This document shows positions 12,051-22,139 of a DNA stretch of 64,000 bases, in pieces. The DNA comes from Diphasiastrum complanatum (taxonomy: Eukaryota > Streptophyta > Lycopodiopsida > Lycopodiales > Lycopodiaceae): assembly GCA_029204225.1 (NCBI GenBank), contig CM055099.1, positions 68,715,549 to 68,779,548 on the forward strand, given 5' to 3'. The first letter of the stretch is position 1. The number at the start of each line of letters is the position of its first letter. The notes under the pieces are model-generated. The model was not told the origin of the DNA. It ran no database searches and saw only the letters and a program-made list of their open reading frames with translations. The translations under genes and the position numbers were made by a program.

Positions 12051-12213
12051 CTACGCGCCATAGATCTGATCTGTTGTTGGATCGACGAGTGTACGGCTTG
12101 GATTTTCTTGGTTTTAGCTAAATAAATTTTGTTTGATCAGTTAAAACATTTTGCTAAGTTTTGGATTTTCACTCCCTGTATCTCACAGTGTGTGAACAGT
12201 TCTTTTTATTTGC

Positions 12214-12365
12214 AGTATCGCTACCATGCGAGAATCTTTCAAAGATTCTAGACGATCTAAGATCCCTCGCATCATTCCGATATCAGGTCATTCGCCAATA
12301 TCGCCATCACGCGAGGAAGTCCTGATTGTCTTTTAACTCCCTGCCACCCCGCGTCGTAGCGATAC
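12214..12365. repeat. Four copies of the ~20-bp motif (right cluster)
   Basis: Copies of the motif at 11419-11572 are near 12214 (forward, TATCGCTACCATGCGAG), 12265 (reverse, diverged, CTCGCATCATTCCGATAT), 12297 (forward, ATATCGCCATCACGCGAG) and 12350 (reverse, CGCGTCGTAGCGATAC). Both orientations occur, and the last copy ends ~26 bases before the ATG at 12392. Confidence 0.7.
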
Positions 12366-12391
12366 TCAACCATATTGGTCATACTTTCTAG

Positions 12392-13523
12392 ATGGCCGCG
12401 TCATCCTCTAATACTTTTGATTCTGCTTTGCACGCCTTCCTCGTTGAATCCGGTGTTGGTAACTACATAGGTCACTATAAGACGTATTTCAATATGTCTT
12501 TTGATATTGAGAGGTTTGGATCAGAACATAAATCATATTTTCCAGTGTTGTATAAGGAGTATTATGAAAGTCTGAATCAGTCTATGTTGATCATGGATAA
12601 TCTACGATTCATCCATTTCCATGACCTAGTACTTGCCCAACCATCTTCAAAGCAAAGCCACGACCAACGATTCACAAAAATCGTGAGTGATTTTAAACGT
12701 GTGGTCAAAGAATTCGAGGACTTCACAAATCTCGACGGTGATGATGATCTACGTGCTTCTATTGATTACAAAGACGGAGATGAATGGATGGATGGGACTG
12801 AAGCACTGTAGTCAATCATGTTTGAAAGCAGGGCATACCAGGCAAATTTGCCCAATGAGGAGGAATTTCTGAAAATCCAGAGCATATATGTGTCACAGTC
12901 TTTGGAAACTAGTCCATCCAGTGCTTCGACGACCATTGTTGCTGGTCATGATCTACATACTGCTGCACTTATTGAAGCTGATGAGCGTGATCTGGTAGGT
13001 AAATTTGGTTTTATCTTAATGAGATTTTTATTCAAATATAGTCATTTTGTTTTACAAGACATGTGACCTTTGCTCATATTTACAAGCTACTGTTGAGGTG
13101 GATGCCTTTGCAACAAGGCAAGGATATTTGAGAGAAGGTCAGGGATCACAACAAAGGGATTCATCCCTATCCAATTATTTGAAGTGCTTTGTAAATAAAG
13201 AGATTTGCATTCATCATAGCAAATTTTCTTCAGATGCTGCGACAATAATAATGGCAATTAAAGTGTTATCCTATTTCTCGAATGGGCATAAATACCCTCC
13301 GAATACATATAAAATTATTTTTGTGAAGAGAGACATTGCCATAAAAGTGTTTGGCTATGTAGCTGAGGAAGTTCTGAAAAGGTCTTCCTCCTTAGCTATT
13401 TTCTCTGGATACATTGACTTGAGCAAAAGAAGATCGATTGATTTTCTAGATCCATATGATAAAAAAAAATTTCTTCATGACCACACAGCAAAGCTGATCA
13501 TTAAAGACAAAGAGAAACAATGA
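12392..13523 (+). pseudogene. Unknown acidic protein of the TIR unit
   Basis: Two exons: 12392-12998 (donor GTAAAT, phase 1) and 13087-13523 (acceptor after TTTACAAG; stop TGA). They join in phase to 348 codons including the stop. TAG at 12809-12811 interrupts an otherwise open exon 1. The N-terminus, with FLVESGVGNYI and a following helix-rich stretch to about residue 60, has the rhythm of a SAM-like or other small helical domain, but this is weak. The middle is acidic (DGDDD, DGDEW). The C-terminal ~120 residues are lysine-rich with no motif I recognise. It starts from the shared regulatory region and converges on the transposase-like gene, with 73 bases between stops. Confidence 0.5.
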
Positions 13524-13596
13524 TTTTGCCTTGCATTGTACTACACATGATGCGATATAATACATATACATTTTTCGTCTGATATCATGAAATTTA

Positions 13597-16304
13597 CTAT
13601 GGGTTGACTCTTGCATCAATATTATTTTCGTCTACAAATTTGCACGCCTTTCTGAATTTCTGATAATTTGTTGATATAGTTTTATATCGGATTTGAATAC
13701 GCTTGTAGAACCATTGAAATAGCTGGATGATGTAACTATTTTTTTGAGATGTTCCACCGTGTTGTGTATTTTGATGAAATGCTGCTCTGGCTTGCCAATG
13801 CGATTTTTCCATTCCTTGTGATGACCAAATACTTAGACTGCCATAAGCTTTTGCAAAAAATGATGCATGATGTCGTGAAATGTGCTGCAATATCAGAGAT
13901 ACAAATATTGTCATATTAATCATTTTAAATTTAGCATATGTGCAATGAGATTATAAATCAAAGAGTTAGTTATATTGAAAAGAGATTTACCATATAATGC
14001 ATAATATGATCTTCACCCCAGACGTCTTTAACTGCATCCACAAACTAAATTGTTGATTTCTCAATTAGTAGGACATCAGTATCAGATAGTTTATTTTTTC
14101 TGAGCAATTTGACCATGCTGTCAAGCTTTGTCCAGACTTCAACTTTTTTAATCCTCGTTGTTCCTTTTTCTTCAAAATCCTTTGTGGCATTGAGTACATC
14201 TATCCAAATTGAGTACTGGACTTTAGTTGGTTTTCCAGAATGATTTGATAATAAACGACGAGCTTTGGATCCTCCTATACTTGGTTTGCATGGGATGTTT
14301 CCTGTTTTTCCTTAAAGCTTCTCATCCTTTTGTATTTTAGCGTGTCCTTTATGAAGTCCCGCTTTTGATAAAACTTCTTCCAATCGAGCTATTGCCTTTT
14401 TGGCTAATGACTCTGGCTTAATATTCCAAGCAAACCAAATATGAAGCTATATCAATTTTTCGATATTCTAACCTCTCCATGTAGTGTACAAATGTGAACA
14501 TTTTTAAGCAGAATCGGTAATACTGGTTTCCAAGTCGGATCTTCTATATCCCTTGAAACTCTCGTGCTCTTCGACATGTCATGTGTAATTTTCATGCAAT
14601 AGAGGCATGGATTTTTTGAATTTGCTCCATGTGAGACGTGGAACAAGCATTTCAACGACTTCAGGTCTCCAGCCAAATGCCATTCCACCTTAAATTCACC
14701 TATTCCAAGAACATTGAGTGGTGTGTCGCTCATATGATTCTTAATTATCTCTGGATATTCTGTTTTACTAAAAATCCAAAATAGAATGTCCTGATCTTCT
14801 TTTAAAACGTAAAATCATGAACTAATTTAGGAGAATTGAACTCAGACCTATAATAACAGAACAATATTAACTTAAAACACAAAACCATTAATTCTTGAAA
14901 TGAATTAGTTGCTAGTACTCAATAGAATAGATTTAAACCTGGAAAGCTGCCAACCACCAAATATTATTTTCGGACTGCACACTGAAATCAAGACTCTCCG
15001 AGTTTATCGTATTGCTTAATGCTCCATTCATAATTGTAACACTAACCCTTTCCAGCTTTTGTCCCTTTATTACTTCTGATTCATCTAACTTGAGAACTAA
15101 TATCAATTTTTCAACACTTTCATTTGTGATTCCATAAAACTTTACAATAAATCTCAGTAAATGATTCAGATCTACAAACATATTGTTGGTATAATCACAT
15201 GACAAAGTGCCATGTTTTGAGTTATAAATTTCATTTATATGGTAAGGAATACCAATGATGTTTTGCAAATCCTTGTTTAACACATCCCTCTCTAATTTGA
15301 TTTGAAAGGGCCGAGGAATAGGAAATTTTTTTATATGTACTTGTCCAAATGCCTCTTTGATAATTTTAAACATTGTGTCATATGCATCCCTGCTAATACC
15401 AGAATAATCACATGCCCCTTGTATCAATTTTCGGTCAATGATCTTGCCGACTTCGCCCATAAGGGCCTCTGCAATCTTGGACTTGATTTGAGAATATCGT
15501 TGATTTCCAAGTAGACTCGTTGTTGACTTGGCTGTAAGTACTACACTCAAAGACTTTCCAATCATGTCCTTGTCTTTCAGATTTTCATTGGTGACTAAAG
15601 CTAATCTACAAAAGAAAAATAAGATTTAGAAAAAAAACAATTCACAACCATTGAGTGCTAGATGAAACAAAACACATGAATAGTTTAAAACATAATCTTA
15701 CTTGAAAGCATATATTCTTTTTTTCCGTTGGCCCCCACTTGTTGAAAGCTCATCAATACTTTTTAAAATAACTCTTTTTTGCTTATTGTTCAGTATTTTC
15801 TTCCGTAATGTGTTTACTTCTACATGTATTTGACAATATGAGGTACGCAATGTTTGTACAATTAGTTTCATATTGTTGGTTGAGGTTTAATATAATATCT
15901 TGCAAACGAGAATTATCTATCTTCAAGATTTCATTCTCTTCTTTTGTTTGCAAAAAAATAGTTCCTCTTTCTCGGTAGTCAGTAAGCAAACCATTCAACA
16001 TATTTTCCAAACAATGGATTTTTTTCATTGAATTTCTAATGCCATAACTTTTCAATCTTTCACAATAACCCAATAGACCATTGTGTCCTTCACACAAAAA
16101 CAGTATGAGTTGTGTGATCGATCTAAAATTTGGATGTTGCATTGAGCTTGGATCAATTGGATACAAACTTCCATCAACCCATAGATCACAATGTTTCCTG
16201 TCTTCCGTCCTTTGGTGAGCTGAAAAGGTGGATCCTTTCAGATTTTTTCTCGACAGTGGAGCATATTCTGTGGGAAGATCAATATGGAGATGATATTTAG
16301 ACAT
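13597..16304 (-). pseudogene. Transposase-like protein, RNase H-fold type suspected
   Basis: Exons 16304-15702, 15605-14939, 14790-13991 and 13884-13597 join in phase to about 786 codons once two frameshifts are allowed: near 15872 (one base gained or two lost) and near 14464 (one base lost). In-frame stops are TAG 14449-14447, TAA 14314-14312 and TAG 14047-14045. The N-terminal part has a coiled-coil stretch. The rest has the order expected of an RNase H-like transposase: KLDES (~15080), GDLK (~14664) followed by CLYC (~14600), CTLHGEVR, and later QGMEKSHW (~13810) with an acidic residue. Spaced D...D...CxxC...E in large repeat-family eukaryotic proteins supports this, but I cannot name the superfamily. 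It is the best candidate for the mobility enzyme of the unit. Confidence 0.5.
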
Positions 16305-16959
16305 CTTAATAATCGATAGATTAATCTAGTAGAAAACCAACTTGTTATATATCTTGTAAGCTATTAAAACTCGTCTTAATTAAAAAAAAAAAATTCATTG
16401 AAAAAGTTTGAAATGACCTTGGCGCTCTTTTTGATCCATCACACTCCATATTTCTTGCTTGATATGCAAAATCAATGCTTCGCAGTTATGAGCAAAATAA
16501 GCAAAATATTTTTTCAATAGATGTGTGTTGAAATCGCAAATTTTTGAATTGCAAAAGTTTGAAATAACCTTACCACTCAATTTGATCCAACACACTCCGT
16601 ATTTTCAAAATTGCAAAAATTTAGATTCACGTTGGCGCTCATTGTGATCCAAAATATTCAAAGTTTCTTACCATGATTTTCAGATCGATAAGACTGTTTT
16701 TCATTGATGTGAACGCTTTGAGTAGATGAAAAGAAAACTCTGATGTGCAATACGATTTGCATTTACATGAGAAGTTATGTTAGTTAATGGTAGAAAATAG
16801 AATCTTGAAGTATGGACCCCACGCATTGCGGCTACCCAACTTCCAGTTAACTACATACGTTACTAGTGAGGTCAAGTCATCGAAGTTGTGTGGGCAAACC
16901 AAAAACTCGGTCGGAGTTTTAAAATCCGACGATTTTTTCTCTCTTACGTGGCATTTCTT
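16305..16959. promoter_or_regulatory. Right-end noncoding region of the TIR unit
   Basis: This should contain the promoter of the transposase-like gene that starts at 16304. It holds three diverged direct repeats (16400-16660) and a short inverted repeat GTCGGAGTTTTAAAATCCGAC near 16912-16932. No coding potential is evident. Confidence 0.4.
16400..16660 (+). repeat. Three diverged ~50-bp subterminal direct repeats
   Basis: Copies near 16400-16455, 16551-16600 and 16611-16655 share the order CAAAAGTTTGAAAT, CCTTGGCGCTC or ACCACTC, TTGATCC and CACACTCC. Repeats just inside the inverted repeat are typical transposase-binding regions of DNA transposons. I found no matching set at the left end. 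Confidence 0.6.
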
Positions 16960-16994
16960 AAACAGCCCTTTTGGGCCTTGGAACTCCTGTAATG
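16960..16994 (-). repeat. Right terminal inverted repeat
   Basis: The reverse complement begins CATTACAGGAGTT and contains CCCAAAAGGG, matching 7456-7490 at 26 of 35 positions. It lies just outside the promoter region of the transposase-like gene, where an element end is expected. Confidence 0.55.
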
Positions 16995-17545
16995 AAGGAA
17001 TAATTTCATGTTTTCTTTTTCCCGTTCTGAGGACAGAACCTATTTAAGAGAGGAAGAATGTTACGGCCATATTCGGTTAAGGACCTAGAATAATCCTAAT
17101 ATGGTAGTCCGGCCCTCCAGTATTCGAGATTATTGGTCACGCCTGGATTTTATTCCACATCGTGGCCTGTTGGGGACTAATGACCTTGAGAGGACCCAGA
17201 CACTCTAATTGAGACATATGGAGTAGTGCATGTACGTGTGACTGATATAGGCAGGAGGTATGCATGAAGAGTTGTGACCTATTTATAGTTGACCTGCATG
17301 GGAATTGCATGTGCTCATGCACACGATCCTACTCTCCATATATTGAGGTACTGATTATTCCGTTGACGACTTGGTCTAGGTTACCTGATGAGCTCTTCTC
17401 CTCTTGATGTCACATTGGCATGGCTTGGGGGCTAGATCCAGGAGGATTCTCCAGGAGGGATCCAGGTTTGGTTGGGTGGTTTTGCTCCACAGTCTCTCTT
17501 GTGTTTTCCTATCCTCATCTTAGGAGTTTGTCCCCAGTGGTCTTT
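16995..17545 (+). repeat. Gypsy 3' end and LTR-like segment
   Basis: A purine-rich run ending at 17058 is followed by TGTTACGGCC, the look of a polypurine tract and LTR start. The preceding stretch, with Leu-Arg-Thr-Glu-Pro-Ile readable near 17028, resembles the tail of a gypsy polyprotein. A TATTTATA box lies near 17279. No second LTR is present, so the right limit is only the point where RT coding begins. Confidence 0.4.
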
Positions 17546-18260
17546 ACACCAATAGTCGTAGTACCAAGAAGAACGGCAAAATGCGCATCTGTGTAAACTT
17601 GAAAGCGTTAAATGCAATCACCAAGAAAGATCATTTTCCCTTACCATTTACGGAAAGTGTTCTAGACAGAGTAGCAGGAGCAGAAGCCTACAGTTTCCTG
17701 GATGGTTTCAGTGGCTACAATCAGGTGAAAATAGCACCGCAAGATCAACACAAGACAACATTCACCACGGAATGGGGAACCTATGCCTATAAGGTGATGT
17801 CGTTTGGACTTTGCAATGCCCCAAGTACCTTTCAACGAGTTATGCAAGCGGCATTCAAAGAATATTTGCAAAAATTTCTGGAGATCGTTCCTGGTGGTGG
17901 CAGATCGACTATGATCCTTATCTTTGACAGGTCCATGGCGATCCCGTGTCTGGATACTATATGTCTGGACACTTTTCTGGATTCAAGGATATCTGATTTT
18001 CGCGACATTTCTTCAACACATGTGTTCCGAGTTAGCACGACCAATCTACAAACTCACAATGGAACCACATTGGACAGAGGAAGCCCTGCAGGCTTTCCAG
18101 AAGCGTAAATATGCATTGCTCTCAACACCAATATCTAGTTCAACTTTCCAAAAGAATTTAGGCTCAAAAACCTCTGGGCTTCGCCCAAAAAATTCTATAA
18201 ATCCTTACCAGGCAGAATGGCCTATGCCTAGCCCCTTCCATAGTACGTTTTAGTCCCATA
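17546..18260 (+). pseudogene. Ty3/gypsy reverse transcriptase fragment
   Basis: The frame from about 17550 reads a gypsy RT: VVVPKKNGKMRICV, FLDGFSGYNQV, FGLCNAPSTFQ. It breaks before the YxDD box. After ~17880 the sequence is scrambled, and the frame of 17924-18253 picks up the thumb/connection region (RPIYKLT and AFQKRKYALL). The RT catalytic YxDD, RNase H and integrase are missing. The start has no true ATG context; it is the middle of a former polyprotein. Confidence 0.85.
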
Positions 18261-18773
18261 TGGTTGCTACGTACTAACCAAAGCACTGGGTAGAGATAGA
18301 TTCACACTAGGTATAGATAGATATAGGTCCCTTAGCCATATGCTGGGAACTTGGGAATTAGAAGTGCAAATATCATGTATCATGTATGGTTTGAATTGAG
18401 TGAGGGTCTCTAGTTGAAAGGTTACAATAGCAATTCAAGCTAGTTGTTCAAAACCGGACGTTTTGATTGGTCCAAAGGCAACGGTTATTGGGTCACATAA
18501 ACAGACTTATGTAAGCAGGTCTGAGACGCGTTCTTCTGGAAATGTACTTTAACACGATATATGATTATTCAGCGTGTTGAGCAGCGATGCCTGTTTTGCA
18601 TACACATTTTGGATTTGATACTGTGTGTGTGCGTTTTGCTTATTCCATGGTTATATGCGCTATTTCCTTTGGTGACATGCTTGATACCTAGCTTTGTTAG
18701 TAATCCATCATCTGCTCAAGCAATAGTATAGCAACTGATCTTTGTGTTGTTAGTAATTCTACAACTTATTTAT
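18261..18773. other. Intergenic, nothing recognised
   Basis: Unique-looking sequence between the gypsy fragment and the STOP1 locus. No gene, repeat or RNA signal is seen. Confidence 0.5.
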
Positions 18774-19310
18774 TTACCAGATGCTCATATGAGCTAAGTA
18801 AACTTTCAAGTTCCCACTAAATTCTGCATTGTCAATTGATGATCCAGCTGCAGAAAGTTGACCAGGCAGTGATTCAAATTTGTAGATTGTGATCATACTG
18901 ATGTCTGTCTCATTCAATTTTAACGAAAAACGTTTTTTCCTCAAGAAAAGCCTAATAGTAACATCTCTGGTCTCAAACAAACCAACTGCAATGTCTGGCA
19001 TGCTTCCTGTGTCAGCTTCACTCACATATGTGTAGGTAAATCTTTCGGATTCAGGGACAAGAGAAAAGATGTGATTTTCGTCATGCTAGTGTGACTTCTA
19101 CACAATCTGCTTGTAGTTTTTGTCCCAGGACTTCATGGAGATCCATTCTCAACAACACCATCTTCATTTTAAATCTCAACAAGTGGAAATCTTCCCCATT
19201 GATTCTATCAATGAAATTTATAAAGGAGAACCTAATTTCCATCTGCATGAAAAGTGAACGCATGTACTCTGTGCTGTCTACAGTTCCTATTACTTCGACC
19301 CTGCTTTGAT
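18774..19310 (-). pseudogene. Unidentified coding-like fragments downstream of the STOP1-like gene
   Basis: Two minus-strand frames, 19263-19081 (extendable upstream to ~19310) and 19025-18774, read as ordinary protein, with GTVDSTEYM, FINFIDRING and IRLFLRKKRF. They are in different frames with stops between, so they could be two exons or a decayed gene. I recognise no family. The strand agrees with the STOP1-like gene, but a link is not shown. Confidence 0.3.
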
Positions 19311-19344
19311 ACCCTATAGCAAATTGAAGCCAGTCTGATCATAA

Positions 19345-19455
19345 ATAATTGAAGTAGATAATCAATGAAGCAATCTGGATACAATTATGAGAGAATGTAG
19401 TATATATAAGTAGATAATCAATGAAGCAATCTGGATATAATTATGAGAGAATGAA
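19345..19455 (+). repeat. Two-copy tandem duplication (~56 bp)
   Basis: The block AAGTAGATAATCAATGAAGC continuing through CTGGATACAATTATGAGAGA occurs twice in a row with one or two differences. It is noncoding and lies downstream of the STOP1-like gene. Confidence 0.85.
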
Positions 19456-19822
19456 CAGAAAATTTAAGCCAGGATATTGAGAGCAGAATACGGAAAACAA
19501 TAGTATTGAACTACAGCTTACACAATTGCAGACTGCAAAAGGAGTACAGAATTCACCCTGTCTCTGTGAAAGGCTCTCTATGAAAAGCTGCCTGTATAAT
19601 TGTCATTCTTTAGCTCCATCTAATGCATAGAGTTCCAGTAAAACCAGCAGAGGCTTAATTATTTCCCTCCTGAACTATTCCACCAAGGATGAAGATCCAC
19701 TGAAACCTCCAAAAGCAAGAGAGAAACACTGTCAGGCTTTTGGCTCAAACAGCCTTAAGCAATACCCAGGGGCCAGACCCAAGCGTGGTTTGATCCCCTG
19801 CTGGCCAGTTGACACACTTGAC

Positions 19823-21493
19823 TCACTTTGTAAAGCCTTGACTGCAGATATTAGTAGTCCCATTTCCAGAGGCACTCTGAGTTTCCGTTCTTTCCATTCC
19901 ACTTCCACCCATATCAATTTCATGAAGAGGCGTTGCAGGCGCATGCCCTACAAAGAGCCCTACATGTCCTAGAAGCTTGTCTTTCCTAGAGAAGGTGGTA
20001 CCACATGAACATTGCCATTTGTCACGTCCACAATGTTTTTCATGCGTCTTTAGATCTGCAGCCACAGAAAACTTTTTGGTCCTGCACTTGGTACATGTGA
20101 GCATCTTTGGGCAATGACTTCTTCTGTAGTGATTTTTCACACACAGCATCGTCTTCAAAGGAAGAAATTTTCTATGGTTTTTGTTCCTTTTGCAACCAAG
20201 ATATGGGCAAGAATATCTTCTTGGCTTTCTTAATGATGGGTCCTGGGAGGACTTATCTGGTTTTGTGAGAGCTGCAACCGTCTTATACTCATCTCCATGG
20301 CCCCTCATGTGCATTCTCAAGTTTGCGTCCCTCTTGAAACCTTTTCCACATATTTCACAAAAGTGAGTATGCTCTGCTAGAATCTCAATGGCTTCTAATT
20401 CAATCAACTCATAAGAACCAGGAGGTAAATTCTCAGCTTCTCCATCATCTTCATCTTCCTTATAGACACCTCCAGAATCCTGATCTTTTGAAGATGAATT
20501 AATCTCCATTGAAATGCTCGACACGAAAGGATTTCCAACACATAGAGCTATATTTTCTTCCTCAAGGTTGATAGTCCCATCCCCACTTGTACCTAAACTG
20601 ACAGCAAAAGAACCTACAAGAGAGTTGCCAGCAGTAGTTTCAAGCGAGCTTCGAATGGTGCAGCTTGAAGCATGGCCTCCATGTGCTTCAAACAACTGCC
20701 TACCAATCTCTGGTGATCCATCTAATCTAGTCTTGACTACAACGGATTCAACCCCTGAGTTGTTTTCTCTTCCTCGATCTACAGAGGAATTGAATCTACC
20801 GTTGCCAGCAGAGATTCCGAAAGCAGTCCCAAGTGAACTCGGAGGTCCATTGTACTGAAAGAAAGCCATGTCTGGTGAGGATGTTGATCCAAAGTGACTC
20901 CTCTGATCGGACAGAGGATGCTGAAATTGTTGATGTACTTGTGGCAGCCACCCTGCAGCTGCTGTTACCAACTGAGAAATAACTGTTGCAATTCCTGCGG
21001 CTGTTGTCATCTGCTGTTGGGTTGCAGAAGCATTGGACATATCCCCTTGCGCAATGAGCTGCACAAGTGTCTGCAAGTGCCCTATTTTCTGCTGGAGAAG
21101 CAAGAGTGTCGTCATGAGTGCTTGTGAGGAAGCATCAGCCACCGGTGAGGGGGCCCTTGCTGATTCCTGCAACCCGTGCACCAATTGGGCACTCAAAATG
21201 GGACCGGAACTGCCCATACCAAAATCCACGAGCTGGTGAAGGCTTATCGGTTTACTAGCAGCATTTGAACCTACGAGTCCTTGGGGCTGTTGACGGGATT
21301 GCGGGATAAGGTTTTGACCAGCAGCCTGTGCATGAGAATGAGATAGAGATGCACCACTGAAACTAAGGCCAGTGGAATCAGAAGGTTGCTGGTTATGCTG
21401 AAAGGAACTATAAGTCGTAAGCTGCTCACCCAAGAAGGAGAACTTGGAGGCATCGCCGCCATCAGAAGAGTATCTAGAGGTAGAAGGATTCAT
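19823..21493 (-). CDS. STOP1-like: STOP1/ART1-type C2H2 zinc-finger transcription factor
   Basis: A single open frame of 556 residues. The family are nuclear regulators of proton and aluminium tolerance in plants; that role is known for the family and inferred here. The N-terminal ~370 residues are Ser/Gln-rich with a leucine/glutamine helix ([18 protein letters not shown]). The zinc-finger region begins at Cys379 with [18 protein letters not shown], the conserved first finger. It is followed by [46 protein letters not shown] and [18 protein letters not shown], the order seen in STOP1 proteins. Arabidopsis STOP1 is ~499 residues, so this one has a longer N-terminus. No lesions are seen. The start is the first Met of the frame and no intron is needed in the coding part. 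Confidence 0.93.
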   Translation of the reverse strand: MNPSTSRYSSDGGDASKFSFLGEQLTTYSSFQHNQQPSDSTGLSFSGASLSHSHAQAAGQNLIPQSRQQPQGLVGSNAASKPISLHQLVDFGMGSSGPILSAQLVHGLQESARAPSPVADASSQALMTTLLLLQQKIGHLQTLVQLIAQGDMSNASATQQQMTTAAGIATVISQLVTAAAGWLPQVHQQFQHPLSDQRSHFGSTSSPDMAFFQYNGPPSSLGTAFGISAGNGRFNSSVDRGRENNSGVESVVVKTRLDGSPEIGRQLFEAHGGHASSCTIRSSLETTAGNSLVGSFAVSLGTSGDGTINLEEENIALCVGNPFVSSISMEINSSSKDQDSGGVYKEDEDDGEAENLPPGSYELIELEAIEILAEHTHFCEICGKGFKRDANLRMHMRGHGDEYKTVAALTKPDKSSQDPSLRKPRRYSCPYLGCKRNKNHRKFLPLKTMLCVKNHYRRSHCPKMLTCTKCRTKKFSVAADLKTHEKHCGRDKWQCSCGTTFSRKDKLLGHVGLFVGHAPATPLHEIDMGGSGMERTETQSASGNGTTNICSQGFTK

Positions 21494-22139
21494 CTTTCAA
21501 ATCGTGAGAGTTTCTTCAAAGTAACTGCGCACGCACAGCAGTTCAAACTTCAAACGAGTGGGGGCGAGGCCTTGTACAGCGAAATGGCGGATACCACAGA
21601 AACAAGATCTGGAGATTACTACATGTGAAATAGCATATGAATGCCTTGATTGCCAGTAAAACGGAAGTTAGAGGCATCCAAGTTGTAACAGAGTTTCGAA
21701 GAGGAGTACGATTTACAATTTAGATTATTGAACTAGCTAGCTTGCAAAGATCCCACGAGCAAAAGTAGCGAAAACCAACCCCTGGAATAATTGTCAGATT
21801 TCTTTTCCCTCTGATAAACTTGATTAGAAAACAAACATTAGCATGCGCTTCCTCTAAGCTTGTGGTCATATACTACTAGAAAAAAGGACTGAAGAGATTA
21901 TCTAAGGGGTCTTTTTCTTCCTTGATCTGGATTTCTATGATTAAGAATGATTCGCGGTCAGATTTGAGTATGTTTTTGGCACAAACAGACAATATCAGCC
22001 AATCTGACTAAATCACAAAGCCCACCTCCTTATCTACCCACTGACCTTACATAGCTGGCATGAATGGACAATGATGAATAAACGGCCTCCGCAATATGGT
22101 GGAAAAGTTGTCTCAATGGATCCTGTCACAACCAAAAGA
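21494..22139. promoter_or_regulatory. Upstream region of the STOP1-like gene
   Basis: Noncoding sequence directly upstream of the start codon at 21493, expected to hold the 5' UTR and promoter. No clear TATA box or intron boundary could be fixed by eye. Confidence 0.35.

Larger units (their letters stand above)
11350..12391. promoter_or_regulatory. Repeat-rich intergenic region between divergent genes
   Basis: This 1.04 kb region separates the start of the H3-Ulp1 gene (minus) from the start of the 12392 gene (plus), so it should hold both promoters. It is far richer in CG than its flanks. Two structures fill it: ~20-bp motifs in both orientations clustered at 11419-11572 and 12214-12365, and a central array of CACGTG/ACATGT palindromes at 11690-12050. 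Such layouts suit binding sites for an element-encoded or host protein; no protein is identified. Confidence 0.55.
7456..16994. mobile_element. Putative four-gene DNA transposon bounded by terminal inverted repeats
   Basis: The unit is defined by imperfect 35-bp inverted repeats at its two ends and by four genes packed between them in the order + - + -. The two outer genes read inward from the ends. The two inner ones diverge from a repeat-dense region at 11350-12391. A transposase-like gene (13597-16304) makes a DNA transposon the simplest reading. TA at both outer flanks fits a 2-bp duplication but is not diagnostic. All four genes carry stops or, in three cases, stops and frameshifts, so this is a decayed copy. 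I do not recognise the superfamily; Mutator-like and CACTA elements also capture Ulp1-like genes, but the transposase here does not look like theirs. Confidence 0.6.

Noticed and set aside
11716-12125. Open frames of 90-96 residues over the palindrome array
   Set aside because: They arise from the repeat modules, overlap in two frames and have Trp/Cys/Thr-rich repetitive sequence unlike real protein.
7873-16304. All premature stops being C-to-T changes as proof of methylation decay
   Set aside because: Every stop codon is one C-to-T step from CAA, CAG or CGA, so the observation is automatic. Only sites with a known ancestral residue are informative.
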